Assembly: GCF_018889955.1 (NCBI RefSeq)
Contig: NZ_CP076545.1
Coordinates: forward strand, 806,001-870,000
Direction: 5' to 3'
Length of the DNA: 64,000 nucleotides
Source: Collinsella sp. zg1085
Lineage (GTDB): Bacteria; Actinomycetota; Coriobacteriia; Coriobacteriales; Coriobacteriaceae
A program made the translations under genes and the position numbers. Every line of letters starts with the position of its first letter. Within the stretch, counting starts at the first letter, position 1. The notes under the pieces were generated by a model that was not told where the DNA came from, made no database searches, and was given only the letters and a program-made list of their open reading frames with translations. Positions 51,712-61,659 of the stretch are shown here, in pieces.

Positions 51712-52557
51712 ATGAGGGCTATTCGGCGCATCAACAACAATGTTTGTGTCTGTATCGATGGCGACGGTAAAGAACTGCTTGCTATGGGACGAGGCATTGG
51801 CTTTGGCGAGATGCCGAAAGATCTTGCACTGCATGAGATTGAGCGAACGTTTTATAACGTGGATTCGCGCTATCTCTCAGCCATCAATGACTTGCCTCAA
51901 GAGGTGTTAGGCTTTGTTGCTGAGCGCGCAGATCATATCCGTGGCCTTGTGCCATATCAGCTCAGTCCTAATCTTGTATTTCTCCTTGCAGATCACATTG
52001 CTTTTGCTCTAAAACGGGTGAATCAAGGCATTCATGTACGTATGCCGCTGGCTTTGGATGTTGAGCATACCTATCCTGTTGAATTTCGTATTGGTACGCA
52101 CCTCGTGCGACAGATTAGACGCGAATTTCATGTAGCACTCCCACAAGATGAGGCAGCAGCAATCGCCATGAATGTGGTAAATGCCCGTATCAGTGAGCCA
52201 GAAGATACCGCATCTGCTCGTGCGCAAGAAGACGAAGAGATGTTTGAGGACATCATTGAGATTATCGAGGATGAATTTGGTATTCGCCTTGATCGCTCAA
52301 GCTTTGCCTTTGCTCGATATGCCACGCATGTTCGGTATCTATTTGAGCGACTGCACAATAAACAGTTGCTCGATGATTCACTGATGCAAGGCTATGCAAA
52401 TCTGGAGAACGAATACCCTGAAGGTTTTGCCTGCGTGCGCAAGATTGCTGAGCATATTGCTCAAACTTGGGCAGATGCTGAGCTTTCAGAGGATGAGAAG
52501 TTCTATCTCGTAGTACATGTGATCAGAGTGTGTAGTAAAGGGGCGCATAAAAGCTAA
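51712..52557 (+). CDS. licT: BglG/LicT-family transcription antiterminator
   Basis: Binds RAT RNA and lets transcription pass the terminator when beta-glucosides are present. The 281-residue protein has an N-terminal RNA-binding CAT domain (about 1-55) and two PRD domains (about 65-170 and 172-281) with histidines (ADHIAFAL, VEHTYP, THVRYLFERL, VVHVIRV) that receive phosphate from HPr or EIIB. Two RAT sites lie directly upstream, so it controls itself and the following permease and glucosidase. AAGGAGG precedes the ATG. Confidence 0.96.
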   Translation: MRAIRRINNNVCVCIDGDGKELLAMGRGIGFGEMPKDLALHEIERTFYNVDSRYLSAINDLPQEVLGFVAERADHIRGLVPYQLSPNLVFLLADHIAFALKRVNQGIHVRMPLALDVEHTYPVEFRIGTHLVRQIRREFHVALPQDEAAAIAMNVVNARISEPEDTASARAQEDEEMFEDIIEIIEDEFGIRLDRSSFAFARYATHVRYLFERLHNKQLLDDSLMQGYANLENEYPEGFACVRKIAEHIAQTWADAELSEDEKFYLVVHVIRVCSKGAHKS

Positions 52558-52592
52558 GACATGCTTTTGTGCACATGCCGAAAGGACTGTTC

Positions 52593-53984
52593 ATGGCAAA
52601 GACAGAACGCTACCATGAGCTCGCTGAGCACATCGTTGATGCAGTTGGTGGCAAAGAAAACATTAGTTATTTTTCGCGTTGCGTAACACGACTTCGCTTT
52701 GTGGTGAAAGATAAAAGCTTGGTGGAGCCTGAAAAGGTAGATGCACTTCCCGGTGTACTAGCAAGCCAATGGAGTGGAGAACAATTTCAGGTCATTATTG
52801 GTCAGGCTGTTGAAGACGCCTATAACCTCATTGTTAAGATGCATGACCTCGAAAGACAAGAAGCGGTGGCTGAGCCAGAGCAGGCTACTAAAAAGCGCTT
52901 CTCCCTATCAACGGTTTTTGATGCAATTGCGGGTAGCATTACTCCGCTGATTCCGGTTTTAATTGGCGCTGGATTTGTAAAGATTGTCTTATTGCTGTTG
53001 ACTCAATTTAACGTGCTCGCAGCAGATTCTCCTACAGGAACCGTACTTACCTTTGTGGGTGACGCAGGCTTTTATTTCTTGCCAATCTACATAGGTGGTG
53101 TTGCAGCAAAGAAGTTTGGTGCAAATTTTGCACTTGGCATGCTCATGGGTGGTATTTTGGTGCATCCCTCATTTAGCGCTGCGGTTTCTGAAGGCACAGC
53201 ACTCAACATCTTTGGTCTGCCAATCTTTGGAGCAACATATAGCAGCAGCGTTATTCCCATTATTCTGATATGTGCTGTTATGGCTCCGGTTGAGCGTTTC
53301 TTTGCGCGTATCTCACCAGATTCCGTTCGTTCTATCGTTGAACCATTTGCTACCTTGGTCGTTATGGTTCCACTGGCACTCTGTGTTTTAGCTCCGCTTG
53401 GTAGCTATCTTGGAACCTATCTCTCCCAAGCAATTATTTTCCTTTACTCTACTACTGGAGCTTTTGGTGTTGCTATCTTTGGCGCTCTGTGGCCTTGGCT
53501 TGTTATGACGGGCATGCATCACGCGCTAACTCCCTATGCACTTGATGCCTTGGCACAAGGTGCAGAATACGTTGTGTTTACCGGCAGCATCATTTCAAAT
53601 ATCAATCAAGGTGTTGCTGCAGTGGTTGTTGGTCTTAAGAACAAAGATGCAAACCTTCGTTCAACCGCGTTTTCTTGCGCAGTAACAGCAATTATAGGCG
53701 GCGTTACTGAGCCAGGTATGTTTGGCATCAATCTCCGCTTTAAGACGCCTATGTATGGCGCTATGATTGGTACCTTTGCTGGTGCGCTTGTCGCTGGTTT
53801 TGGCCGCGCTGCTGCACACGCTATGACAGGCAGCACAGGATTGCTCGGTGGTCTTCCGGTTTATCTTGGCGGAGATATTTCAAATCTTTTGTGGATGGTT
53901 GCCGGCATTGTTGTTGGTGCAATCGTAGCGGCAATTGCAACCTTTGTGCTCTATAAGCCCGAAGCTACTGAGCAGGCTGCTTAA
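52593..53984 (+). CDS. PTS beta-glucoside IIBC component, no IIA domain
   Basis: Takes up and phosphorylates beta-glucosides. The 463-residue protein has IIB (phospho-cysteine in YFSRCVTRLRF, about residue 35) and a IIC membrane domain of about ten helices (about 105-455) with the family blocks GITPLIPVLIGAG and TEPGMFGINL. It ends where the IIA domain of BglF/BglP would begin; no IIA gene is in the operon, so a IIA-Glc-type protein from elsewhere must serve. ATG 52593 follows AAAGGA. Confidence 0.94.
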   Translation: MAKTERYHELAEHIVDAVGGKENISYFSRCVTRLRFVVKDKSLVEPEKVDALPGVLASQWSGEQFQVIIGQAVEDAYNLIVKMHDLERQEAVAEPEQATKKRFSLSTVFDAIAGSITPLIPVLIGAGFVKIVLLLLTQFNVLAADSPTGTVLTFVGDAGFYFLPIYIGGVAAKKFGANFALGMLMGGILVHPSFSAAVSEGTALNIFGLPIFGATYSSSVIPIILICAVMAPVERFFARISPDSVRSIVEPFATLVVMVPLALCVLAPLGSYLGTYLSQAIIFLYSTTGAFGVAIFGALWPWLVMTGMHHALTPYALDALAQGAEYVVFTGSIISNINQGVAAVVVGLKNKDANLRSTAFSCAVTAIIGGVTEPGMFGINLRFKTPMYGAMIGTFAGALVAGFGRAAAHAMTGSTGLLGGLPVYLGGDISNLLWMVAGIVVGAIVAAIATFVLYKPEATEQAA

Positions 53985-55412
<1,428 letters not shown>

Positions 55413-55460
55413 TCTTCTGTGTGTTCTGTGCATACTCATATGCAAACACGTTAATCGCAT

Positions 55461-55496
55461 GACGGCCGCATCTAAAGGTATCAGGGTGCGGCTGTC
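55461..55496 (+). terminator. Hairpin after the beta-glucoside operon
   Basis: GACGGCCGCATC and GGTGCGGCTGTC form a 12-base imperfect stem with a 12-base loop. A T tract is missing, so it is only a likely terminator. Confidence 0.5.
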
Positions 55497-55558
55497 TACG
55501 TTACAATGACCTGAGCTACAATGCTTATTATTTGTACCCTCAAGTCAAAAGGAGTCTC

Positions 55559-57070
55559 ATGGCCACATTCTTTCCTGGTGAATCCCACACCTTTTCAGAG
55601 TATTTGTTGGTGCCCGGCTATTCGTCTTCAGAATGTGTGCCTCACAATGTTTCGCTAAAAACACCACTCACACGCTTTAAGCGCGGTGAAGAGCCTGCTA
55701 TCTCGCTCAATATCCCTATGGTTTCAGCCATTATGCAGTCAGTTTCTGGTGTTGATATGGGTGTTGCGCTTGCTACCGAGGGCGGCCTAGCGTTTATCTA
55801 TGGCTCTCAAACGCCTGAGGCTGAGGCAGCTATGGTCAAGGCAGTCAAAGACCATAAGGCAGGTTTTGTTGAGTCAGACTCAACCTTGACACCCGATATG
55901 ACCATGGAGCAGGTTATTGAGCTCAAGAAGCAAACAGGTCACTCAACGATGCCTGTTACCGAAGACGGTACGGCGCATGGTCGCCTGTTAGGTATTGTGA
56001 CCAGCCGCGATTATCGCCCCAGCCGCGATGACCCCAAGATGTTGGTTGCTACCTTTATGACACCACGCGCTGATCTTATTGTTGGCGACAAGGATATTTC
56101 GCTCAAAATCGCAAACGACATCATTTGGGATAAAAAACTAAACGCGCTGCCGGTAGTTGATGATAAAGACCATCTTATTGGCATGGTATTTAGAAAAGAC
56201 TACGATAGCCACAAAACAAATCCGCTCGAGCTTTTAGACGAAAACAAGCGCTATATGGTAGGCGCTGGCATCAACACGCGCGATTATGAGACCCGTGTGC
56301 CTCTACTCATTGATGCAGGCGCTGATGTGCTCTGTATTGACTCTTCTGAAGGTTTTTCTGAGTGGCAAAAACTCACTATTGAGTGGATTCGCTCGAACTA
56401 TGGCGATACCGTTAAGGTAGGAGCCGGTAATGTTGTTGACGCTGAGGGTTTTCGCTTTTTAGCAGATTGCGGTGCTGACTTTGTCAAGGTAGGCATTGGT
56501 GGCGGCTCTATTTGTATTACGCGTGAAACAAAAGGAATAGGCCGCGGGCAAGCAACGGCGCTTATTGATGTATGCCGTGCGCGCGATGAATACTTTGAAG
56601 AAACAGGTATCTATGTGCCTGTATGCTCTGATGGTGGCATTGTGTATGACTACCACATGACGCTTGCACTGGCTATGGGCGCTGACTTTATGATGCTTGG
56701 TCGTTACTTTGCACGCTTTGATGAAAGCCCTACAAGCAGGGTTAATATTAACGGTCAGTATATGAAAGAATACTGGGGTGAAGGCTCAGCACGTGCTAGA
56801 AATTGGCAGCGCTATGATATTGGTGGCGCCGCTAAGTTATCTTTTGTTGAGGGTGTTGATTCTTACGTTCCTTACGCAGGTTCTTTGAAAGATGGGGTAG
56901 GTAACACGCTCTATAAGGTGACATCAACTATGTGCAATTGTGGCGCCCTATCCATTAAAGAGCTTCAAGATAAGGCACGACTTACCTTGGTATCTGCGAC
57001 CTCTATTGTCGAGGGTGGTGCCCACGATGTTGTGGTAAAAGACACCAATCAAACGGTTGTATTCCAGTAA
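55559..57070 (+). CDS. guaB: IMP dehydrogenase
   Basis: Converts IMP to XMP, the committed step to GMP. The 503-residue barrel protein has two CBS domains (about residues 95-220), the catalytic cysteine loop [18 protein letters not shown] (about residues 315-332) and the flap around ARNWQRYD. The loop differs from the usual bacterial GPGSICTTR...GVGVPQ and, from memory, is closer to that of kinetoplastid enzymes; this needs alignment. ATG 55559 follows AAAAGGAG. Confidence 0.92.
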   Translation: MATFFPGESHTFSEYLLVPGYSSSECVPHNVSLKTPLTRFKRGEEPAISLNIPMVSAIMQSVSGVDMGVALATEGGLAFIYGSQTPEAEAAMVKAVKDHKAGFVESDSTLTPDMTMEQVIELKKQTGHSTMPVTEDGTAHGRLLGIVTSRDYRPSRDDPKMLVATFMTPRADLIVGDKDISLKIANDIIWDKKLNALPVVDDKDHLIGMVFRKDYDSHKTNPLELLDENKRYMVGAGINTRDYETRVPLLIDAGADVLCIDSSEGFSEWQKLTIEWIRSNYGDTVKVGAGNVVDAEGFRFLADCGADFVKVGIGGGSICITRETKGIGRGQATALIDVCRARDEYFEETGIYVPVCSDGGIVYDYHMTLALAMGADFMMLGRYFARFDESPTSRVNINGQYMKEYWGEGSARARNWQRYDIGGAAKLSFVEGVDSYVPYAGSLKDGVGNTLYKVTSTMCNCGALSIKELQDKARLTLVSATSIVEGGAHDVVVKDTNQTVVFQ

Positions 57071-57091
57071 GAGTTGCTTGAGGAGCCTACT

Positions 57092-59674
57092 ATGTGTCAA
57101 AACCATACTCAGCATGCGTTGAGTTCATCATCGCTGCCTGAAATTCCTGAATATCAGCCTCAGCTTATAGAACCGGCTTGGGTGCATGCGTGGGAGCAAG
57201 AGCATCTCTTTGAGGCAACTAATCACCGTGATCGCCCTAAGAAATATATTCTTGAGATGTTTCCCTATCCCTCGGGCGATTTACATATGGGTCATGCGCG
57301 CAACTACACCATCGGAGACGCCATGGCGCGCCAAGCGCATATGCGTGGCTTTGACGTATTGCATCCCATTGGTTTTGATGCCTTTGGTTTGCCTGCAGAA
57401 AATGCGGCTATCAAACATAAAACTCAAGCAGCTGCATGGACCTACAAAAATATGGACCAAGCCCTTGCCACCATGCGGCGCATGGGCTTTTCCTACGATA
57501 TGAATCGCTTAGTTAAAACCTGTAGCCCCGATTATTATCGATGGGGTCAGTGGATTTTTGAGAAACTCTATGAGCGGGGTCTTGCATATCGCAAAATGAA
57601 TCCCGTGAACTGGTGTCCCACTTGTGAGACTGTACTCGCTAACGAACAGGTGAGCGAGGGTCGGTGCTGGCGCTGTGACTCACTGGTCGAAAAGCGCGAT
57701 CTTGAGCAGTGGTATATTAAAATTACCGCCTATTCCGAAGAACTTCTCGCTGATTTAGAGAAGCTGCCGGGCTGGCCTGAGCGTGTAAAGCATATGCAAG
57801 CAAATTGGATTGGTCGCTCAGAAGGTGCAGAGCTTGACTTTAGGCTTTGCAACGCTGATGGCAACCCAATACTTGGTGATGAGGGTATTATTACCGTTTT
57901 TACCACGCGCGCTGACACCTTGTTTGGCTGCTGCTTCTTCTTGTTAGCTCCAGAATATGAGGGTTTAGCTGAACTTGTTGCAGGGAGCCCCTATGAGGCA
58001 GACGTTTTACGGGTCATCGAAGAGGCAAAGCACGTTTCAGCTCTTGAGCGCGCACAGGGTGAGCTGGAGAAGCGCGGTGCTTTTACCGGTCGCTATGTCA
58101 TTAACCCTATTAACGGTGCAAAAATTCCGGTTTGGGTTGCAAACTATGTTATCTCTGACTATGGCACCGGCGCTGTTATGGCTGTTCCTTCAGGCGATGA
58201 GCGCGACTTTGAATTTGCGCGCACCTATGATTTGCCAATTGTGCCTGTGGTACTTGCAGAGGATGACCCGCTGTATGAGGAGCTAGCTAATGAGGCGGAT
58301 ATACGGGTTTCTCAGGTAACGTGGGAGAGCGCCTATACCGCTGATGGTCGCTTGGTGCAATCTGGTCCATATACGGGACTTTTGGCTGGTAAACATTCTG
58401 AGGCAGAGCAGCGTATCGTCGCCGATCTTGAAGAGGCTGGACTTGGTCGGCGCTCGGTGCAATATCGCCTGCGCGACTGGCTCATCTCACGGCAGCGGTA
58501 TTGGGGCAATCCAATTCCTATGATTCACTGCGAGCACTGCGGTATTGTAAGTGTTCCAGAAGACCAACTACCTGTTGTTTTACCAGAGGATATCGATGTT
58601 GCAGCAGGGGAGAGCCTTGCAAGTCGTCCAGATTTCTATGAGGTGGTCTGCCCGCGCTGTGGAAAAGCTGCGCGCCGCGAAACTGATACCATGGACACCT
58701 TTACCTGTTCTAGCTGGTATTATTTGCGCTATTGTGATCCACATAATAGTGAGCTTCCGTTTTCACGTGAGCTTGCTGATTATTGGATGGGAGTCGATAA
58801 CTATATTGGTGGCATTGAGCATGCAATTTTGCATCTCTTATATTCGCGCTTTATCACTAAGGCACTTCGTGATTTAGGGCTCGTAGGCATTGATGAGCCG
58901 TTCAAAAATTTGTTATGCCAAGGCATGGTAAAAGACCATGAGGGTCAAACTATGTCAAAATCCAAAGGGAATGTGGTGCCGCCAAGCTCTGTTATTGAGC
59001 CTCTAGGTGCTGATACTATGCGTCTAGCCATTCTGTTTATAGCGCCTCCTGAAAAAGATTTTAACTGGGATGAAAAGGCAGTTGCAGGAGCACATCGTTT
59101 TATTAAACGTGTTTGGCAGCTCATTTGGCGCGCATCTTATCTTTCTCAAGGCAACACAGACTTTGACAAAGCTGCGCTTGATGAAATGGCGCTCACCCTG
59201 TATCGAGAGCGGCATCGAACCCTAGCAAAGTGCACAAACGACTTTGATCGTCAGCAGTTTAATACTGCTATTTCTGCCATCATGGAGCTGGTCAACGCAT
59301 TTGATAGCTATCTTAAAAAGACAACAGACCCTGTTGCTGGCCTTATTGGTCAAGTAGCCACCGATATTGTTGCTATGTTGTCGCCGATTTGTCCTTTTGT
59401 AAGCGAAGAGCTTTGGCATCAAGCGCTCGGACATACTGAGAGTGTGTATCAGGCGAGCTGGCCTAGCTTTGATGTATCAGAGGCACAGGCTGATGGTGTT
59501 GAGATTGCCGTGCAAGTGTTAGGAAAAGTTCGCGCGCATGTGGTGGTTGCTGTGGATGCTACGCAAGATGAAATGAGCGAGGCAGCTATTCAGGCGGCGC
59601 AAAAATGGATTCAAGATAAGCCTATTAAGAAAGCCATCTGTGTTCCTGGGCGCTTAGTCAATCTTATCGTGTAG
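57092..59674 (+). CDS. leuS: Leucine-tRNA ligase
   Basis: Charges tRNA-Leu. The 860-residue class I enzyme has the HIGH-type PYPSGDLHMGHARN near residue 58, a CP1 editing domain (about 230-410), the KMSKS loop TMSKSKGNVVPP and a complete anticodon domain. The ATG at 57092 follows GAGGAG; an 18-base longer reading is less likely. It starts 21 bases after guaB and may be co-transcribed with it. Confidence 0.98.
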   Translation: MCQNHTQHALSSSSLPEIPEYQPQLIEPAWVHAWEQEHLFEATNHRDRPKKYILEMFPYPSGDLHMGHARNYTIGDAMARQAHMRGFDVLHPIGFDAFGLPAENAAIKHKTQAAAWTYKNMDQALATMRRMGFSYDMNRLVKTCSPDYYRWGQWIFEKLYERGLAYRKMNPVNWCPTCETVLANEQVSEGRCWRCDSLVEKRDLEQWYIKITAYSEELLADLEKLPGWPERVKHMQANWIGRSEGAELDFRLCNADGNPILGDEGIITVFTTRADTLFGCCFFLLAPEYEGLAELVAGSPYEADVLRVIEEAKHVSALERAQGELEKRGAFTGRYVINPINGAKIPVWVANYVISDYGTGAVMAVPSGDERDFEFARTYDLPIVPVVLAEDDPLYEELANEADIRVSQVTWESAYTADGRLVQSGPYTGLLAGKHSEAEQRIVADLEEAGLGRRSVQYRLRDWLISRQRYWGNPIPMIHCEHCGIVSVPEDQLPVVLPEDIDVAAGESLASRPDFYEVVCPRCGKAARRETDTMDTFTCSSWYYLRYCDPHNSELPFSRELADYWMGVDNYIGGIEHAILHLLYSRFITKALRDLGLVGIDEPFKNLLCQGMVKDHEGQTMSKSKGNVVPPSSVIEPLGADTMRLAILFIAPPEKDFNWDEKAVAGAHRFIKRVWQLIWRASYLSQGNTDFDKAALDEMALTLYRERHRTLAKCTNDFDRQQFNTAISAIMELVNAFDSYLKKTTDPVAGLIGQVATDIVAMLSPICPFVSEELWHQALGHTESVYQASWPSFDVSEAQADGVEIAVQVLGKVRAHVVVAVDATQDEMSEAAIQAAQKWIQDKPIKKAICVPGRLVNLIV

Positions 59675-59741
59675 ATTTCATGATAGCTTCAAGCTGCATG
59701 CTGTGCATCATGTAGTCATGCCTGCAGGTTATGCCCTGCTA

Positions 59742-59808
59742 TGGTATGCTAGACGCCGTATTTTATGCAATTCGTGGAAGGAGTGGGGTTTCGGCCCTGC
59801 TCCTTTTT
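59742..59808 (+). promoter_or_regulatory. Extended -10 promoter and leader terminator of the rimP-nusA-infB operon
   Basis: TGG before TATGCT (59742-59750) is an extended -10 box. The following leader carries AAGGAG...GGG / CCC...CTCCTT (59778-59806) followed by T5, an intrinsic terminator-like hairpin 20 bases before rimP. NusA feedback on its own operon through such a leader is a reasonable inference. Confidence 0.6.
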
Positions 59809-59828
59809 CGTGAAAGGTAAGTCTCACC

Positions 59829-60323
59829 ATGATAAAAAGTGCACTCGAGACGCGCATTATTGATGCCTTGGAGGTGGAAGCGGTTCATCAACACATTGAC
59901 ATTGTAGATGTTGAGATTGTTGGTGCAACCAAGGCGCCTTGTGTTCGCGTGCGTATCGACACCTGTGAGGGTAGTGCCATTACCCTTGATGAGGTGACCG
60001 CACAAAATGCTTGGATAGCTGCAGTTGTTGAAGAGCTTGACCCCTTTAGCGCGTCGTATACGCTTGAGGTGTCAAGTCCTGGCATGGCTCGTCCGTTGCG
60101 TCGTGTGCAAGATATCATGAATCATATTGGGGCAGCAGTTGAGCTTAGCACCACAGCAACAGAAGGTCGCCGCCGTTATTCAGGCACAATTACCGCGGCT
60201 GATGAGCAAGAAGTTGTGCTCAGCACTGATAGTGGTGAGCAATATCGCATTGCTCATGCTGAGATTAAAAAATGTAACGTGAAGCCGGTATATGACTTTA
60301 CACCTCTAACGGAAGGAAACTAA
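59829..60323 (+). CDS. rimP: Ribosome maturation factor RimP
   Basis: Assists late assembly of the 30S subunit. The 164-residue protein has the RimP fold, with the family block LEVSSPGMARPLRRVQD near residues 78-95. It opens the standard rimP-nusA-infB operon and ends 2 bases before nusA. A leader hairpin precedes it. Confidence 0.95.
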   Translation: MIKSALETRIIDALEVEAVHQHIDIVDVEIVGATKAPCVRVRIDTCEGSAITLDEVTAQNAWIAAVVEELDPFSASYTLEVSSPGMARPLRRVQDIMNHIGAAVELSTTATEGRRRYSGTITAADEQEVVLSTDSGEQYRIAHAEIKKCNVKPVYDFTPLTEGN

Positions 60324-60325
60324 TT

Positions 60326-61591
60326 ATGGCATCCGAAATGATGGAAGCATTGCTCGAACTGTGTCAAGAGCGCCACATCGATCAACTTTATTTGATTGAC
60401 CGCCTCGAGCAGTCACTTGCTAAGAGCTACGCCGAGATTTTGCATCTTGACTGGGGTGCTAAAGTCACCATCGATCGCGCTACCGGTCATATTTATGTAT
60501 ACAAGCTCATTCCTATCGATGACTCGATGGACGAAGAGGGCAATTTCACTGAGTTTGAAGAGATTGATGTAACGCCGCGTGATACATCGCGTATCGCAGC
60601 TCAACATGCAAAAGCTGAGATTAATGCCATTGTACGCAATTCTGCTCGCGAGCAAATCTATGAGGAGTTCTCGGGGCGCGTAGGCGACTTAATTAACGGC
60701 ACCGTGCTGCAAACTACAACAGACTTCACTATTGTAAAGATTCGTGAAGGTGTTGAGGCAGAGCTTCCACACTTTGATCAGCGCCGTTACGAGTCTGAAC
60801 GCAATGAGCGTCCTCAAGGCGAGCGCTACATGCACAACCAGCGCATCAAAGCCGTTATCATTGATGTTCGTGACCCCAATTCGAGTTTGCCTCCCGTGCG
60901 TGGTGAGCATAGTCGTCCGCCAATTGTTATCTCACGTACGCACCCAGCACTCATTAAGCGTCTCTTTGAGCAGGAAGTTCCAGAGATTTATGAGGGTACG
61001 GTTGAGGTTAAATCTATTGCTCGTGAGCCAGGACAGCGCTCTAAGGTAGCTGTTCACTCTCTTGACGAGCGCCTTGACCCGGTGGGCGCGTGCGTTGGCC
61101 CTAAGGGCAGTCGTGTACGTGCGGTTGTCGGTGAGCTTCGTGGCGAGCGCGTAGACGTTATTTTGTGGAATGAAGACCCTGCGGTTTATGTTGCAAATGC
61201 TCTTTCGCCTGCAAAGGTTTCACGCGTACTTATTGATGAAGAAAAGAACTATGCCGGTGTAATTGTTCCAGATGACCAGCTGTCTTTAGCCATTGGCAAG
61301 GAAGGTCAAAACGCTCGTCTTGCTGCGCGTTTAACCGGCTGGCATATCGATATTAAGAATGAAACGCTTGCAGCAGATATTCTTAAGAATGTTCCTGCGC
61401 CACTTGAGACAACGCAGGATTTGCTTGATTCGAGCGAGGGCGACCTTGAGCCTGAGCGCTGCGCCTACATTGCTGAGTCAGGTGTGCGTTGCCGCAATCA
61501 AGCACGTCCGGGCTCACGTTTCTGCGGCGTGCATGAAGCTTTGAGCGAGAGCGGCGAAGACAATGTTTTGGGTGTTGAGGACCTGATTTAG
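60326..61591 (+). CDS. nusA: Transcription factor NusA with C-terminal Cys/His motif
   Basis: Binds RNA polymerase and nascent RNA to modulate pausing, termination and antitermination. The 421-residue protein has the N-terminal polymerase-binding domain, S1 domain (about 130-200) and two KH domains (GACVGPKGSRV and AIGKEGQNARLA). The tail after residue 370 carries C-x9-C-x10-C-x2-H (CAYIAESGVRC ... FCGVH), likely a zinc site not found in usual NusA. It starts 2 bases after rimP. The ylxR gene usually found between nusA and infB is absent. Confidence 0.95.
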   Translation: MASEMMEALLELCQERHIDQLYLIDRLEQSLAKSYAEILHLDWGAKVTIDRATGHIYVYKLIPIDDSMDEEGNFTEFEEIDVTPRDTSRIAAQHAKAEINAIVRNSAREQIYEEFSGRVGDLINGTVLQTTTDFTIVKIREGVEAELPHFDQRRYESERNERPQGERYMHNQRIKAVIIDVRDPNSSLPPVRGEHSRPPIVISRTHPALIKRLFEQEVPEIYEGTVEVKSIAREPGQRSKVAVHSLDERLDPVGACVGPKGSRVRAVVGELRGERVDVILWNEDPAVYVANALSPAKVSRVLIDEEKNYAGVIVPDDQLSLAIGKEGQNARLAARLTGWHIDIKNETLAADILKNVPAPLETTQDLLDSSEGDLEPERCAYIAESGVRCRNQARPGSRFCGVHEALSESGEDNVLGVEDLI

Positions 61592-61659
61592 CGCAATCGC
61601 GCCTAAGTTTGACGATGAAGATTGAGCACGTAGTGTGCTTGAGAGGTAGGTGATTGCAC

